From Candidatus Zipacnadia bacterium (GTDB lineage: Bacteria; Armatimonadota; Zipacnadia; Zipacnadales; UBA5352), in the NCBI GenBank assembly GCA_029820295.1, contig JALGVA010000014.1:1-52666 (forward strand): a stretch of DNA of 52,666 nucleotides. Reading direction: 5' to 3'. The notes under the pieces were generated by a model that worked only from the letters and a program-made list of their open reading frames with translations, was not told the DNA's origin and did no database searches. The first letter of the stretch is position 1; each line of letters starts with the position of its first letter. Of the stretch, positions 20,416-28,078 are shown in pieces. Both the position numbers and the translations under genes were made by a program.

Positions 20416-22122
20416 TCAGCGCAGGCGGACCCAGCGGAAACCGGGGCCGATGTAGGCGCTGCCGCCGCCGAAGTCATCGACCAACCCGAAGCTGTTGTCC
20501 ACGTCCACGCGCTCGAGCTGCGAGCGCTCGCGCACCCGCGAGAGCAGGTTCTGCGCCTCGCGCATGCCCGGCTCGATGGACAGCACGGTGCGCAGGTGGT
20601 CCTCGGCCTGCTCGTAGCGGCTGTGCGAGGCGTAGGCCGACGCCAGCGCCATATGCACCGGCACCAGCCCGGGGTCCTCGCGCAGCACATCCTCCCAGGT
20701 GTCGATCGCCTCCTGCACCTTCCCCTCCTCAGCGGCGATGGCCCCCAGGTGGATGCGTGCGGACAGCCGCACCTCGTCGCGGTCGGTCAGCTCCACGGCC
20801 TTGTGCAGGGCGTCGCGCGCCTCGCGCCGGCGCTGCAGCGCCATGAGCGACACGCCCAGGTCGTGCCAGGCGTCGTCGTCGCGCGGGTCGAGGCGCACCG
20901 CCTCGCGGTAGGCGGCCGTCGCCTCGTCGAAACGGTTCTGCACCGCCAGCACGTCACCGAGTTCGTTGTGCAGGATCGCCTCGCCCGGGTGGCGCTCGAT
21001 GGAGCGTCGGTAGGCCTTCTCGGCGGCGCTGAAGTCGCGCTTGGCCAGCAGCCGGCGGCCGTGATCGTGGAAGTAGCCCAGCGCCTCGCTCTCGTCGGTG
21101 GCCTTGCGCAGCACCAGCCCGCACGCCAGACAGACGCGCCCTGATGGCGACACCGGCCGCCGGCAGGCCGGGCACACGCGCACGCGCGCGCCCGGGGCGG
21201 TCGGTACCTCCGCGGCGGCGCCGGTCACCGTCTCGGCATGTGCCAGCCGCGACAGCGTGGAACGCGTGGGCGCACCCTTGAGCAGCTCGACGAACTCGTT
21301 GACGCTGCCCGGCCGGTCCTCCAGCTCCGGGGCGATGGCGGTCGCGATAGCGTTGTGGAGCGCCGGCGGCGTCCCCGGAGGCAGGTGGCCCAGGTCAAGG
21401 GTCTCGGGCACCTCGGTCGCCTGCTCCGCGCCCGCGACCTCCAGGAAGGAGAAGCGGTCGCGGCCGGTGGCCTCACGGCGCTGCAGCGGGACGCCGCCGA
21501 TGAGCGTCGAGTAGAGCAGCACGCCCAGGCTGTAGATGTCCGAGGGCGGGTGGATCACGCCCCTGCTGCGGAACTCAGGCGCGAAGAACACCTCGTGGGC
21601 GGCGGTGTAACGCGGGCGCTTGTGCACCGAGTTGCCGTAGAGCGCGGCGATGGCGAAGTCCGTGATGCGCACACTGCCGTCGTCCATCAGGAAGACGTTC
21701 TCGGGGCGCAGGCTGGTGTGGTAGACGCAGCGCTGGTGGGCGTGCATGAGCCCGGCGCAGATCTGCCGCGCCAGCGCGACGGTCTCGTAGGGATCCACCG
21801 CGCCCTCGCCGGCGAGCACGTCGGCGAGCGTGCGGCCATCCACGACCTCGCCGATGATGGCCACATGGTCGCCGTGCAGCACGATGTGCCCCACATCGGC
21901 GATGGTGGGATGGGCGAGGGCGACCACCACGCGGGCGATGCGATTGAAGGCGCGCCCCAGCGTGTCGCGCACCGGCTCATGCAGGCGCTTGAGCACCATG
22001 CGCTGCCGTTTCTGCTCGTGCAGCACCGCGTACACGGTACCGTGCGGGCCCGAGCCCAGCACGTCCTGGACGAGGTAGGGCCCGACGCGCACGACGTCAC
22101 CATCGCCGCTGTGCTCAGTCAT
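20416..22122 (-). CDS. Ser/Thr kinase-fold pseudokinase with zinc ribbon and TPR domains
   Basis: This 568-residue cytoplasmic protein has three parts. Residues about 12-285 have the protein-kinase fold: glycine loop GSGPHGTV, Lys45 in VLKRL, and the activation segment through PEFRSRG and SDIYSLGVLLYST. The catalytic loop reads H135-T-S137-L-R-P-E-N instead of HRDLKPEN, so the catalytic Asp is Ser, and DFG is D155-F-A. This predicts a pseudokinase that may still bind nucleotide. Residues about 317-336 are a zinc ribbon (CPAC...CLACG). From about 350 on there are TPRs (NRFDEATAAYREAVRLDPRD). It is divergent from a small zinc-ribbon/TPR gene, so the two may share a role as signalling scaffolds. 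The ATG has only a weak upstream GAG. Confidence 0.82.
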   Translation of the reverse strand: MTEHSGDGDVVRVGPYLVQDVLGSGPHGTVYAVLHEQKRQRMVLKRLHEPVRDTLGRAFNRIARVVVALAHPTIADVGHIVLHGDHVAIIGEVVDGRTLADVLAGEGAVDPYETVALARQICAGLMHAHQRCVYHTSLRPENVFLMDDGSVRITDFAIAALYGNSVHKRPRYTAAHEVFFAPEFRSRGVIHPPSDIYSLGVLLYSTLIGGVPLQRREATGRDRFSFLEVAGAEQATEVPETLDLGHLPPGTPPALHNAIATAIAPELEDRPGSVNEFVELLKGAPTRSTLSRLAHAETVTGAAAEVPTAPGARVRVCPACRRPVSPSGRVCLACGLVLRKATDESEALGYFHDHGRRLLAKRDFSAAEKAYRRSIERHPGEAILHNELGDVLAVQNRFDEATAAYREAVRLDPRDDDAWHDLGVSLMALQRRREARDALHKAVELTDRDEVRLSARIHLGAIAAEEGKVQEAIDTWEDVLREDPGLVPVHMALASAYASHSRYEQAEDHLRTVLSIEPGMREAQNLLSRVRERSQLERVDVDNSFGLVDDFGGGSAYIGPGFRWVRLR

Positions 22123-22249
22123 GCTTACTCAGCACTGGGTTCGACACGTGCACGCCCGTCGCCTTCCCGCGGAGGAGGCCCGTCGGGCGCCGTCGAACTT
22201 CTCCTCGTCGTGGCCACCGTGTGATGTCGCTCTGGCCTGGAGGCAAGGC

Positions 22250-22660
22250 ATGCCCCTGTGCTCGATCTGTGGGACCGAGGCGGAGGAGGACGTGAAGTTC
22301 TGCCCCGAATGCGGCGCGAGCTTCGGCGACGATGACGATGGCGCGTCGGACACCATCCGGGACATGGCGCAGGAGTACGCGAAGCAGGTGCGTGAGCACC
22401 CCGAGGACATGTCGGCGCGCTACGACCTCGCGCTGGCGTACATGTACGACCGCAAGTGGGGGCGCGCGGCCGAGCACCTGCTGGTGGTTCTCGATGCCGA
22501 ACCCACCTACGCCGACGCGCACGCGAACCTGTCGGTGTGCTACGCACGACTGGGGCAGCCGGACGAGGCGCTGGCGAGCGTAGAGCGCGCCATCGAGCTG
22601 GACCCGGAGAAGAAGCGCTTCCGCAAGATCCGTCGCCAGCTCACCGGCCACAAGCACTGA
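22250..22660 (+). CDS. small zinc-ribbon plus TPR protein
   Basis: The ATG at 22250 is preceded by GGAGG 6 bases upstream, so the longer frame from 22121 is not used. The 136-residue product starts with a four-Cys zinc ribbon (CSICGTEAEEDVKFCPECG, about residues 4-22), then an acidic linker (FGDDDDGASD) and two or three TPRs (MSARYDLALAYMYDRKWGRA, NLSVCYARLGQPDEALASVE). It is the mirror, in miniature, of the zinc-ribbon and TPR part of the divergent pseudokinase, from which it is separated by 127 bases. Both genes could be controlled from that gap, where no clear promoter was identified. The likely role is protein-protein interaction; partner unknown. Confidence 0.82.
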   Translation: MPLCSICGTEAEEDVKFCPECGASFGDDDDGASDTIRDMAQEYAKQVREHPEDMSARYDLALAYMYDRKWGRAAEHLLVVLDAEPTYADAHANLSVCYARLGQPDEALASVERAIELDPEKKRFRKIRRQLTGHKH

Positions 22661-22675
22661 GCGCCGCAGCTCAGT
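22656..22675. terminator. inverted repeat spanning the stops of two convergent genes
   Basis: Perfect 7-base arms ACTGAGC / GCTCAGT with a 6-base loop. The plus-strand TGA (22658-22660) and minus-strand TGA (22671-22673) lie inside the arms, so one hairpin could serve as a 3' end for both genes. There is no T-run. Confidence 0.4.
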
Positions 22676-23690
22676 ACCTGGGGGCCTCGGGGCGCCCGCC
22701 GTTGGCGGCGGAGCGGTCGGCGGCGAGGCAGACGCGGCTGGTGCGGACGCCGTCGGCGATGTCGGGGACGCAGTCGGCGCCCGCCTGGATGCACTCCACC
22801 AGGTGATCGATCTCCTGCTGGAACGGGTGGTGCGCCACGTCCCCGGAGTTGGGCGTGATGCACGGGATCTCGAAGTAGTCCTGCTGCTCGGGCGCCAGCA
22901 CCCGGCTGAAGACGCGGTTGCCCTGCGCCGTGCCCTCGCTGCCCATTACCGTCACGTTGAACTGGTACGGCCCCACCACCTCGAGGATCGCCGAGATCTT
23001 ACCGACCGCCCCACTCTCGTACTGCACCGAGCACACGGTGGCCGTGTCGTACTCGAAGCCCAGCGCCGGGTTGCGGTGTGAGTGGGCGGTGACGGTCGCG
23101 ACCTCGCCCATGAAGTTGCGCGCCATGTCCACGGCGTGGCAGCCGCCGGTGAGCATGGCGCTGCCCGCCTCGGCCTTCTTCGCGATCCAGCGGTCGGCGC
23201 GGATGACCTTGCCCACGCCATGCCAGTAGTCGGTCTCGCAGTAGAACAGCTCGCCCAACGCGCCGCGCTCCACCAGCCGCTTGATGTTGAGCACCTGCTG
23301 GTTCCAGCGCAGCACGAAGCTCATGACGCTGCGCACCCCCGCAGTCCTCACGGCCTCGCCCAGCTCATCCAGCTCGTCCTCGTGGATGCCCGCGGGCTTC
23401 TCCAGGCAGATGTGCTTGCCCGCCTGCGCCGCCGCGATGGCGTCGCGCGCGTGCAGGTAGTTGGGCGTGGTGACCGAGACGATGTCCACCTCGTCATCGG
23501 CCAGTAGCTCGTCGTAGTCGGCGTAGATGCGGCAGTCGAGGCCCAACTCGGCGACCAGGCGCTCGGCGCTGGCGCGCGTGCGACTGGTCACGCCCACGAT
23601 GCGCGTGTGCGGGTTGCGCAGGTAGGCGCGCGCGTGCTCGGTCGCCACCCATCCGCAGGCGTTGATGGCCGCACCCAGCGTCTGGCTCAT
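22671..23690 (-). CDS. Gfo/Idh/MocA family sugar dehydrogenase
   Basis: This 339-residue NAD(P)-dependent oxidoreductase begins with a Rossmann fold (LGAAINACGWVATEHARAYL). It contains the family motif CLEKPAGIHEDEL (the EKP Lys) and a C-terminal domain with RADRWIAKKAEAGSAML and GGCHAVDMARNFMGE, the GxxxDxxH-like ligand region. It oxidises or epimerises a sugar or inositol-type substrate. The ATG at 23690 has GGAGG 8 bases upstream; a GTG two codons earlier is too close to it. It lies 21 bases after the poly-Asp micro-protein gene and converges on the zinc-ribbon/TPR gene. It is one of three Gfo/Idh proteins in the window, none closely similar to another. Confidence 0.88.
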   Translation of the reverse strand: MSQTLGAAINACGWVATEHARAYLRNPHTRIVGVTSRTRASAERLVAELGLDCRIYADYDELLADDEVDIVSVTTPNYLHARDAIAAAQAGKHICLEKPAGIHEDELDELGEAVRTAGVRSVMSFVLRWNQQVLNIKRLVERGALGELFYCETDYWHGVGKVIRADRWIAKKAEAGSAMLTGGCHAVDMARNFMGEVATVTAHSHRNPALGFEYDTATVCSVQYESGAVGKISAILEVVGPYQFNVTVMGSEGTAQGNRVFSRVLAPEQQDYFEIPCITPNSGDVAHHPFQQEIDHLVECIQAGADCVPDIADGVRTSRVCLAADRSAANGGRPEAPRY

Positions 23691-23711
23691 GTGCACTTCC
23701 TCCTCGCGCCG

Positions 23712-23858
23712 TCAGTCATCATCCATCAGCACGGTCACGATGGCCGCCTTCTCAACGTCGTCATCATCGTCGTCATCATCGCCGCCGAGCAGCAGCAAGA
23801 GGGCGATGAGGGCCAACAGACAACCGCAGCCGCAACCGGTGGAGCAGCAATTCGCCAT
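23712..23858 (-). CDS. 48-residue Cys-rich, poly-Asp single-helix membrane peptide
   Basis: A complete frame from an ATG at 23858 encodes three zones. The first is a Cys-rich head (MANCCSTGCGCGC, six Cys in 13 residues). The second is a Leu-rich membrane helix (LLALIALLLLLGG). The third is a run of eight Asp followed by VEKAAIVTVLMDDD. It lies between the metallophosphoesterase and the Gfo/Idh gene on the same strand, with 80 and 21 bases between. The ribosome binding site is weak (AAGGGG about 13 bases away). Reasons to believe it: an internally coherent composition, fit to the gap and no competing gene. Metal or Ca binding by the Cys head and Asp tail is conceivable but unproven. The family is not recognised. 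Confidence 0.6.
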   Translation of the reverse strand: MANCCSTGCGCGCLLALIALLLLLGGDDDDDDDDVEKAAIVTVLMDDD

Positions 23859-23938
23859 GATGCGCCCGACCCCCTTGTTCACAGGCCCACGGCACCGCGG
23901 CCTCGTCGCCGAGCGCAGGGCCCCGGGCCGTGGTGTGT

Positions 23939-24769
23939 TCAGAGCGCGATGCGCCGCACGTCGATAGTGAAGCTGGTATCCTCGACGGTGACCAGCAGGT
24001 AGTGGTGGAAGCCGCCGCGCTCGGGGGTGGTGTAGAGCGGCGCGCCGCCGCCGCCGGTGATGAAGTAGTGGATGCCGTCACGCTCCTGGTGGTTGTAGAG
24101 ATGCTCGTGCCCGGCGAAGACCACGTCCACGCCCTGCTGCACGAACAGCGCGTGCAGCGCATCGCGGTCGCCCGGGTACTCGTCGAGCGACGAGCCGATG
24201 TGCCCGTCCACCGGGAAGAGCGGGCGATGCAGCGCCACGAAGGTGAACTTGGCGTCTGCGTGCGCGGCCAGGTCCTGCTTGAGCCACTGCAGTTGTGTGC
24301 CGGCGATGCGCCCCTCCTGGCCGAGGCCCTCGGTATCGAGGATGATGAAGTGACAGCTCTCGTAGTCGAAGGAGAAGTAGAGGTGCCGGAAGTGTTCCAG
24401 GAAGATCTCGGCGTTCCGTCGCACGCCCATGATGTCGTGGTTGCCGGTCGCCAGCGCGACGGGGATGGCGCGGTTGGCCTGCAGCGGCGCCAGCGCGGTG
24501 AAGAAGCCCTCCCACTGGCGGCGCACCGTGGTCTGGTTGGCCGAGCCCTCGATGTAGTCGCCCGTGCCGATCACGAACGGTACGTCCATGCCCCCGATCT
24601 CAGCCGCGATGGCGTTGAGCACCGGGCTCCACTCCCGCGTGCCGGGACGGCAGTCGCCGAAGACCGCGAACTGGAACGGGTCGGCGGTGGTGTCGTCCTC
24701 GTCGGCGAGGACGACGCCCAGGCACAGGAGTGCCAGCAGCGCGATGATCGTCAGTCTCAGCATGCGCAT
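23939..24769 (-). CDS. exported calcineurin-like metallophosphoesterase
   Basis: This 276-residue protein has a signal peptide (MLRLTIIALLALLCLGVVLA). It carries the metal-site motifs of the family in order: FGDCRPG (D-x-H/R type), GTGDYIEG (GD-x), ATGNHDIMG (GNHD), VALHRPLFP and FAGHEHLYNHQ (GHxH). It should hydrolyse phosphoesters outside the cytoplasm; the closest functional analogues are purple-acid-like and cyclic-nucleotide phosphodiesterases, so the substrate is unknown. ATG at 24769 is chosen because GGTGAG lies 5 bases upstream; GTG at 24775 overlaps that site. It is 62 bases downstream of the AIR-synthase-like gene. Confidence 0.87.
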   Translation of the reverse strand: MRMLRLTIIALLALLCLGVVLADEDDTTADPFQFAVFGDCRPGTREWSPVLNAIAAEIGGMDVPFVIGTGDYIEGSANQTTVRRQWEGFFTALAPLQANRAIPVALATGNHDIMGVRRNAEIFLEHFRHLYFSFDYESCHFIILDTEGLGQEGRIAGTQLQWLKQDLAAHADAKFTFVALHRPLFPVDGHIGSSLDEYPGDRDALHALFVQQGVDVVFAGHEHLYNHQERDGIHYFITGGGGAPLYTTPERGGFHHYLLVTVEDTSFTIDVRRIAL

Positions 24770-24831
24770 GAGCACTCACCGATCGTGCAGACGGCTGCCT
24801 TCGCGCGCAGGTTCTGCAGCCACGGCGCGCC

Positions 24832-25875
24832 TCAGAATAGCTTCGTGATCTCGTCCTGGTCGTAGCGCGGCAGGTCGAACCAGGAGGGGCCGGTCGCCTG
24901 ACCGGCCCTGCCACCGGGGCCGCGCCGGATCTTCACGCCATGCTCCTCGGCGACCACCTCGCCGATGTCCGCGCAGTCGATGCCCGCCTCGCGGCAGGCG
25001 TCGACGATCGCATCCGAGTCCTCCGGCGGCGCGGCGATCAGCAGCGACCCCGATGCGATCAGCCCCAGCGGCTCCAGGCCCAGCAGGTCGCAGAAGTCCT
25101 GCGTCTCGGGCAGGATGGGGATGGCCTCGAAGGCGACGGCCAGCCCGACTCCCGCGGCCATGGCCAGCTCGTGCAGGCCCGTGGCCAGCCCGCCCTCGGT
25201 CGGATCGTGCATCGCGTGCACGTCGCCGGCCGCGACCGCCGCGCGCGCCTCCGCGACCACGCTGATGCCCGGCTGGTGCAGGAAGTTCGCGGCCCGGCGA
25301 ACCGTGTCCTCGTCGATACCGCGCGCGCTCAGCTCGTCGGCCAGCTCGCGGGCGATGATCGCGGTGCCCTCGACCGCCACTCCCTTGGTGAGCAGCACAC
25401 GGTCGCCCACCTGCGCGCCGTCGCTGGTGACCAGCCGGTCGCGCTCGACCTCACCGAGCATCATGCCCACCAGAATCGGGCGGTCGAGGTCGTAGGTCAC
25501 CTCGGTGTGCCCGCCCACCAGGGCGACGCCCAGGTCGGCGCAGGCGGCGTTGATCTGGGCGAAGATGCTGCGCGCGAGGTGCTCATCGGCGCCCTCGTCG
25601 GGCAGCAGCAGCGTGGCGAGGAACCAGCGCGGCACACCGCCGCTGGTGGCGACGTCGTTGGCATTGACGCTCACCGCGTAGTGGCCGATCTCGTCGGTGG
25701 CGAAGGTGATGGGGTCGGTCTTGGCGATGAGGTAGCGCGCGCCCTCGTCCCACGCCAGCACGGCGACATCGCGCCCCACGCCCGGGCCCACGATCACCGA
25801 CGGATCATCGCACGGCCCTTCGCCCAGCAGCTCGGCCAGGAACTCGGGCTCGAGCTTGCCCACAGGCAGGCGCAT
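24832..25875 (-). CDS. AIR synthase-related protein (HypE/SelD/ThiL-type fold)
   Basis: This 347-residue protein has the two-domain PurM/AIR-synthase layout. The N-terminal ATP-binding part contains GVGRDVAVL, TDPITFATDEIGHYAVSVN and ANDVATSGGVPRWFLATLL; the C-terminal part contains VLLTKGVAVEGTAII and MHDPTEGGLATGLHEL. It is closest in outline to HypE, the hydrogenase maturation dehydratase. It lacks the HypE C-terminal cysteine tail, ending instead in YDQDEITKLF, and no other hyp or hydrogenase gene is present. It is therefore probably not canonical HypE. AGGAG lies 9 bases before the ATG, and the gap to the upstream HAD gene is only 6 bases. Confidence 0.8.
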   Translation of the reverse strand: MRLPVGKLEPEFLAELLGEGPCDDPSVIVGPGVGRDVAVLAWDEGARYLIAKTDPITFATDEIGHYAVSVNANDVATSGGVPRWFLATLLLPDEGADEHLARSIFAQINAACADLGVALVGGHTEVTYDLDRPILVGMMLGEVERDRLVTSDGAQVGDRVLLTKGVAVEGTAIIARELADELSARGIDEDTVRRAANFLHQPGISVVAEARAAVAAGDVHAMHDPTEGGLATGLHELAMAAGVGLAVAFEAIPILPETQDFCDLLGLEPLGLIASGSLLIAAPPEDSDAIVDACREAGIDCADIGEVVAEEHGVKIRRGPGGRAGQATGPSWFDLPRYDQDEITKLF

Positions 25876-25881
25876 CGCCGC

Positions 25882-26577
25882 TCACTCCTCGGAGCAGAAC
25901 AGGCCGACCAGGTCCGCGACCGAGTCGAGCACCAGGTCGGCGCCGATCTCCTCGAACTGCTCGCGCGTGGTGTTCGCGGTGAGCACACCCGCGGTGAACG
26001 CCCCCGCGGCCTGGCCGGTCTCGATGTCGGTGATGTGATCGCCGACCATGAGCGTCTCCGCCGGCGACACTCCCAGCTCCTCCAGCGCCAGGTGCAGGTG
26101 CTCGGGGTCGGGCTTGACGCGCTCGACGTCGTCGCGGGTGAGCAGCACCTCGTGGTCAAGGGGATGCCGGTCGATGACCGACGCCACCCCCACGCGGCAG
26201 TTGCGGGTGATGATGCCCACGCGCCGGCCGCAGGCGCGCAGATGCGCCAGCGCCTCGGGCACGCCGGGGTAGGGGCACGCGGTCGAGGTGGACAGCAACT
26301 CCACCTGCACCATCGCCTCGGCGGCCTCGGCGCGCAAGCGCGCCGCGTCCTCGGGCTCCAGCAGCGCGGCCGCATCATCGACGATCTCGAGGATGTAGCG
26401 GCGCGGCTGGATGCGGTCGCTCAAGCCCCAGCGCTCGACGACCTCCAGCACGCGCCGGCGCATGAGCGCGAAGTCGATGTTGGTCTCGGCCAGGGTGCCG
26501 TCGAAGTCGAAGACGACGGCGCGGATGCGGGCGGGATCGAACTCGCTCACGGGCGTGGTCCTCGCGTGTTCGCTCAT
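25882..26577 (-). CDS. HAD-superfamily phosphatase (PGP-like)
   Basis: This 231-residue cytoplasmic hydrolase carries all four HAD motifs: VVFDFDGTLAETN (nucleophile and acid Asp), GIITRNC, the Lys in RVKPDPEH, and MVGDHITDIETG. The cap is a small helical domain between motifs I and II (residues about 35-105). Architecture is that of phosphoglycolate/beta-phosphoglucomutase-like phosphatases; the natural phosphoester is unknown. The ATG at 26577 overlaps the TGA of the upstream PHP gene (ATGA). A much longer frame through this gene is out-of-frame shadow of that PHP gene. Confidence 0.88.
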   Translation of the reverse strand: MSEHARTTPVSEFDPARIRAVVFDFDGTLAETNIDFALMRRRVLEVVERWGLSDRIQPRRYILEIVDDAAALLEPEDAARLRAEAAEAMVQVELLSTSTACPYPGVPEALAHLRACGRRVGIITRNCRVGVASVIDRHPLDHEVLLTRDDVERVKPDPEHLHLALEELGVSPAETLMVGDHITDIETGQAAGAFTAGVLTANTTREQFEEIGADLVLDSVADLVGLFCSEE

Positions 26578-28064
26578 GTGATGAAGATGGGCGACGCCCA
26601 GGCCATGTGGCCGTCGGCCTGGGTGACGCGGACGTAGTAGCAGTCGCCGGGCCGGACGGCGCGGCGGTCGCAGAGCGTGACGCATACGCGGTCGCCGGCG
26701 GGCGCGGCGCTGTCCACGACCTCGGTGGTGCGCACGAGTTCGCAGGCGCTGATGCGCCCGCTGCCGATGACCTCGGCGCGCACCTCGGCCGGGCCGGACA
26801 GGCTCGCGGCCGGGACCTCCCCGCCCATGGGCGTGTCGCCCAGGGCGCAGCGGACGATGATGCGCGCGCCGCTGGTGCCGTAACAGCGGCGGGCGCGCAG
26901 GGCGTCGAAGATGCCGTCGCGCGTGAAGCGCTCGGCCCACACGGCGGTGATGCCCGGCGGCGCCAGGAAGTCGGTCTCGGCGATGACGTAGGGACCGTGG
27001 ACGATGGCGCCACCCGGGCGGCCGTCGTGGGACTCCGAGCCGGCCGTGAAACCGAAGCGGCAGCCGCGCGCCAGGCCGTCCTGCAGATGATGGCCGCGGG
27101 CCTCGCCCGTCTTGAAGTAGCCGCCACTGGGCAGGTACTCGATCGGCCAGGGGTCGCCCATGCGCTCGGAGCTGCCCCAGATGGAGAACACCTCGCACAG
27201 GCGCTCCAGCTCGGGGTCGAAGTAATCCCAGTTCATCCAGGTGTTGCCGCCGCCGCGCGCCGTGTGATGCGGCACCACCAGCACGTCCTCGGTGGGCACG
27301 AGCCCGCGCAGGGCGGCGTAGAGGCCGGGGGCGGTGTTGGTGGGCTGGTCGCAGCAGCGCAGCAGCGGCACGGGCTCGACTCCGCGCACACGGCTGCGGC
27401 GGTAGACCACGTGGCGGTGGCCGTAGTTCATGGCCATGCCCGACGAGTCGCCCCACTCGTAGCCGGGGAAGGCGACGAAGCGGCCCTCGTCGGTGAAGCG
27501 CCGGGCGTCCTCGATGGTCTCCCGCCACTCCGCGCCGGTGAGCTTGAGGTCGTGGTCGGTGACGGAGGCGAAGTGCAGGCCGATGACGTCGCGTGCCCAC
27601 TCGTAGGCGGCGGCGACGGTCGGCGGCCCCATCAGCTCGTCGGCGTCGCTGATGAGCGCCTGCGCCCGGCGCTCGCGGATGTGTGAGTGAATGTCGCCCC
27701 ACAGCAGGCGCTGCGCCGGCTCGTCGGCGCTCACCTCGACCGGATCGGAGACCGCGCGCAGACGATCCGACGCCAGGGCCTGCACGCGATGCACACCCGG
27801 CTCGCCGATGGCGATCTCGGCGTGGCCGATGCCCGCCTCTACCGTGGCCTCGCCGGCCCTGGAGAGGCCGGACGGTCCGGCCACCACCAGCGGCACCGGG
27901 CCGGAGAAGCCGCCGGCGGTGGCGCCGACCGCGTTCTGCGCCTCGACGGTCACGCGGATGGGCTCACCGGCCGCCGCGCTGCTGGCGGCGATGACCCGGA
28001 GGCCGGCGACCTCCGGGTCGATGAGCCGCTGCACCACTTCAGGCAGGTCCGGCCGCTCCCGCAT
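26574..28064 (-). CDS. PHP/CehA-type metal-dependent hydrolase (DUF3604-like)
   Basis: This 496-residue protein has a strand-rich N-terminal domain (about 1-110) and then a PHP fold. The metal ligands are LLWGDIHSHIRE (HxH), FASVTDHD, VVPHHTARGGGNTW and FTAGSESHDGRPGG. The C-terminus is another beta domain ending in DCYYVRVTQADGHMAWASP. It is paralogous to the protein at 51418, sharing the FTAG-x2-SH, AVWA and R-x2-IFDAL blocks. DUF3604/CehA-like proteins hydrolyse phosphoesters or carbamates. No signal peptide is seen. It starts 14 bases after the UPF0182 gene and overlaps the HAD gene, so UPF0182, PHP, HAD and AIR-synthase genes form one transcription unit. Confidence 0.82.
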   Translation of the reverse strand: MRERPDLPEVVQRLIDPEVAGLRVIAASSAAAGEPIRVTVEAQNAVGATAGGFSGPVPLVVAGPSGLSRAGEATVEAGIGHAEIAIGEPGVHRVQALASDRLRAVSDPVEVSADEPAQRLLWGDIHSHIRERRAQALISDADELMGPPTVAAAYEWARDVIGLHFASVTDHDLKLTGAEWRETIEDARRFTDEGRFVAFPGYEWGDSSGMAMNYGHRHVVYRRSRVRGVEPVPLLRCCDQPTNTAPGLYAALRGLVPTEDVLVVPHHTARGGGNTWMNWDYFDPELERLCEVFSIWGSSERMGDPWPIEYLPSGGYFKTGEARGHHLQDGLARGCRFGFTAGSESHDGRPGGAIVHGPYVIAETDFLAPPGITAVWAERFTRDGIFDALRARRCYGTSGARIIVRCALGDTPMGGEVPAASLSGPAEVRAEVIGSGRISACELVRTTEVVDSAAPAGDRVCVTLCDRRAVRPGDCYYVRVTQADGHMAWASPIFIT

Positions 28065-28078
28065 GGGCGCGCCTCCCG

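Noticed and set aside
20416-22122. Active Ser/Thr kinase annotation for this gene
   Set aside because: The catalytic-loop Asp is Ser (H-T-S-L-R-P-E-N) and DFG is DFA, so pseudokinase is the better call.
22139-22150. GGGTTCGA-like sequence suggestive of a tRNA T-loop
   Set aside because: No anticodon or acceptor stems pair around it.
25882-27702. 606-codon frame covering the HAD gene and more
   Set aside because: The part upstream of 26577 is out-of-frame shadow of the PHP gene; the HAD start is fixed by ATGA and homology.
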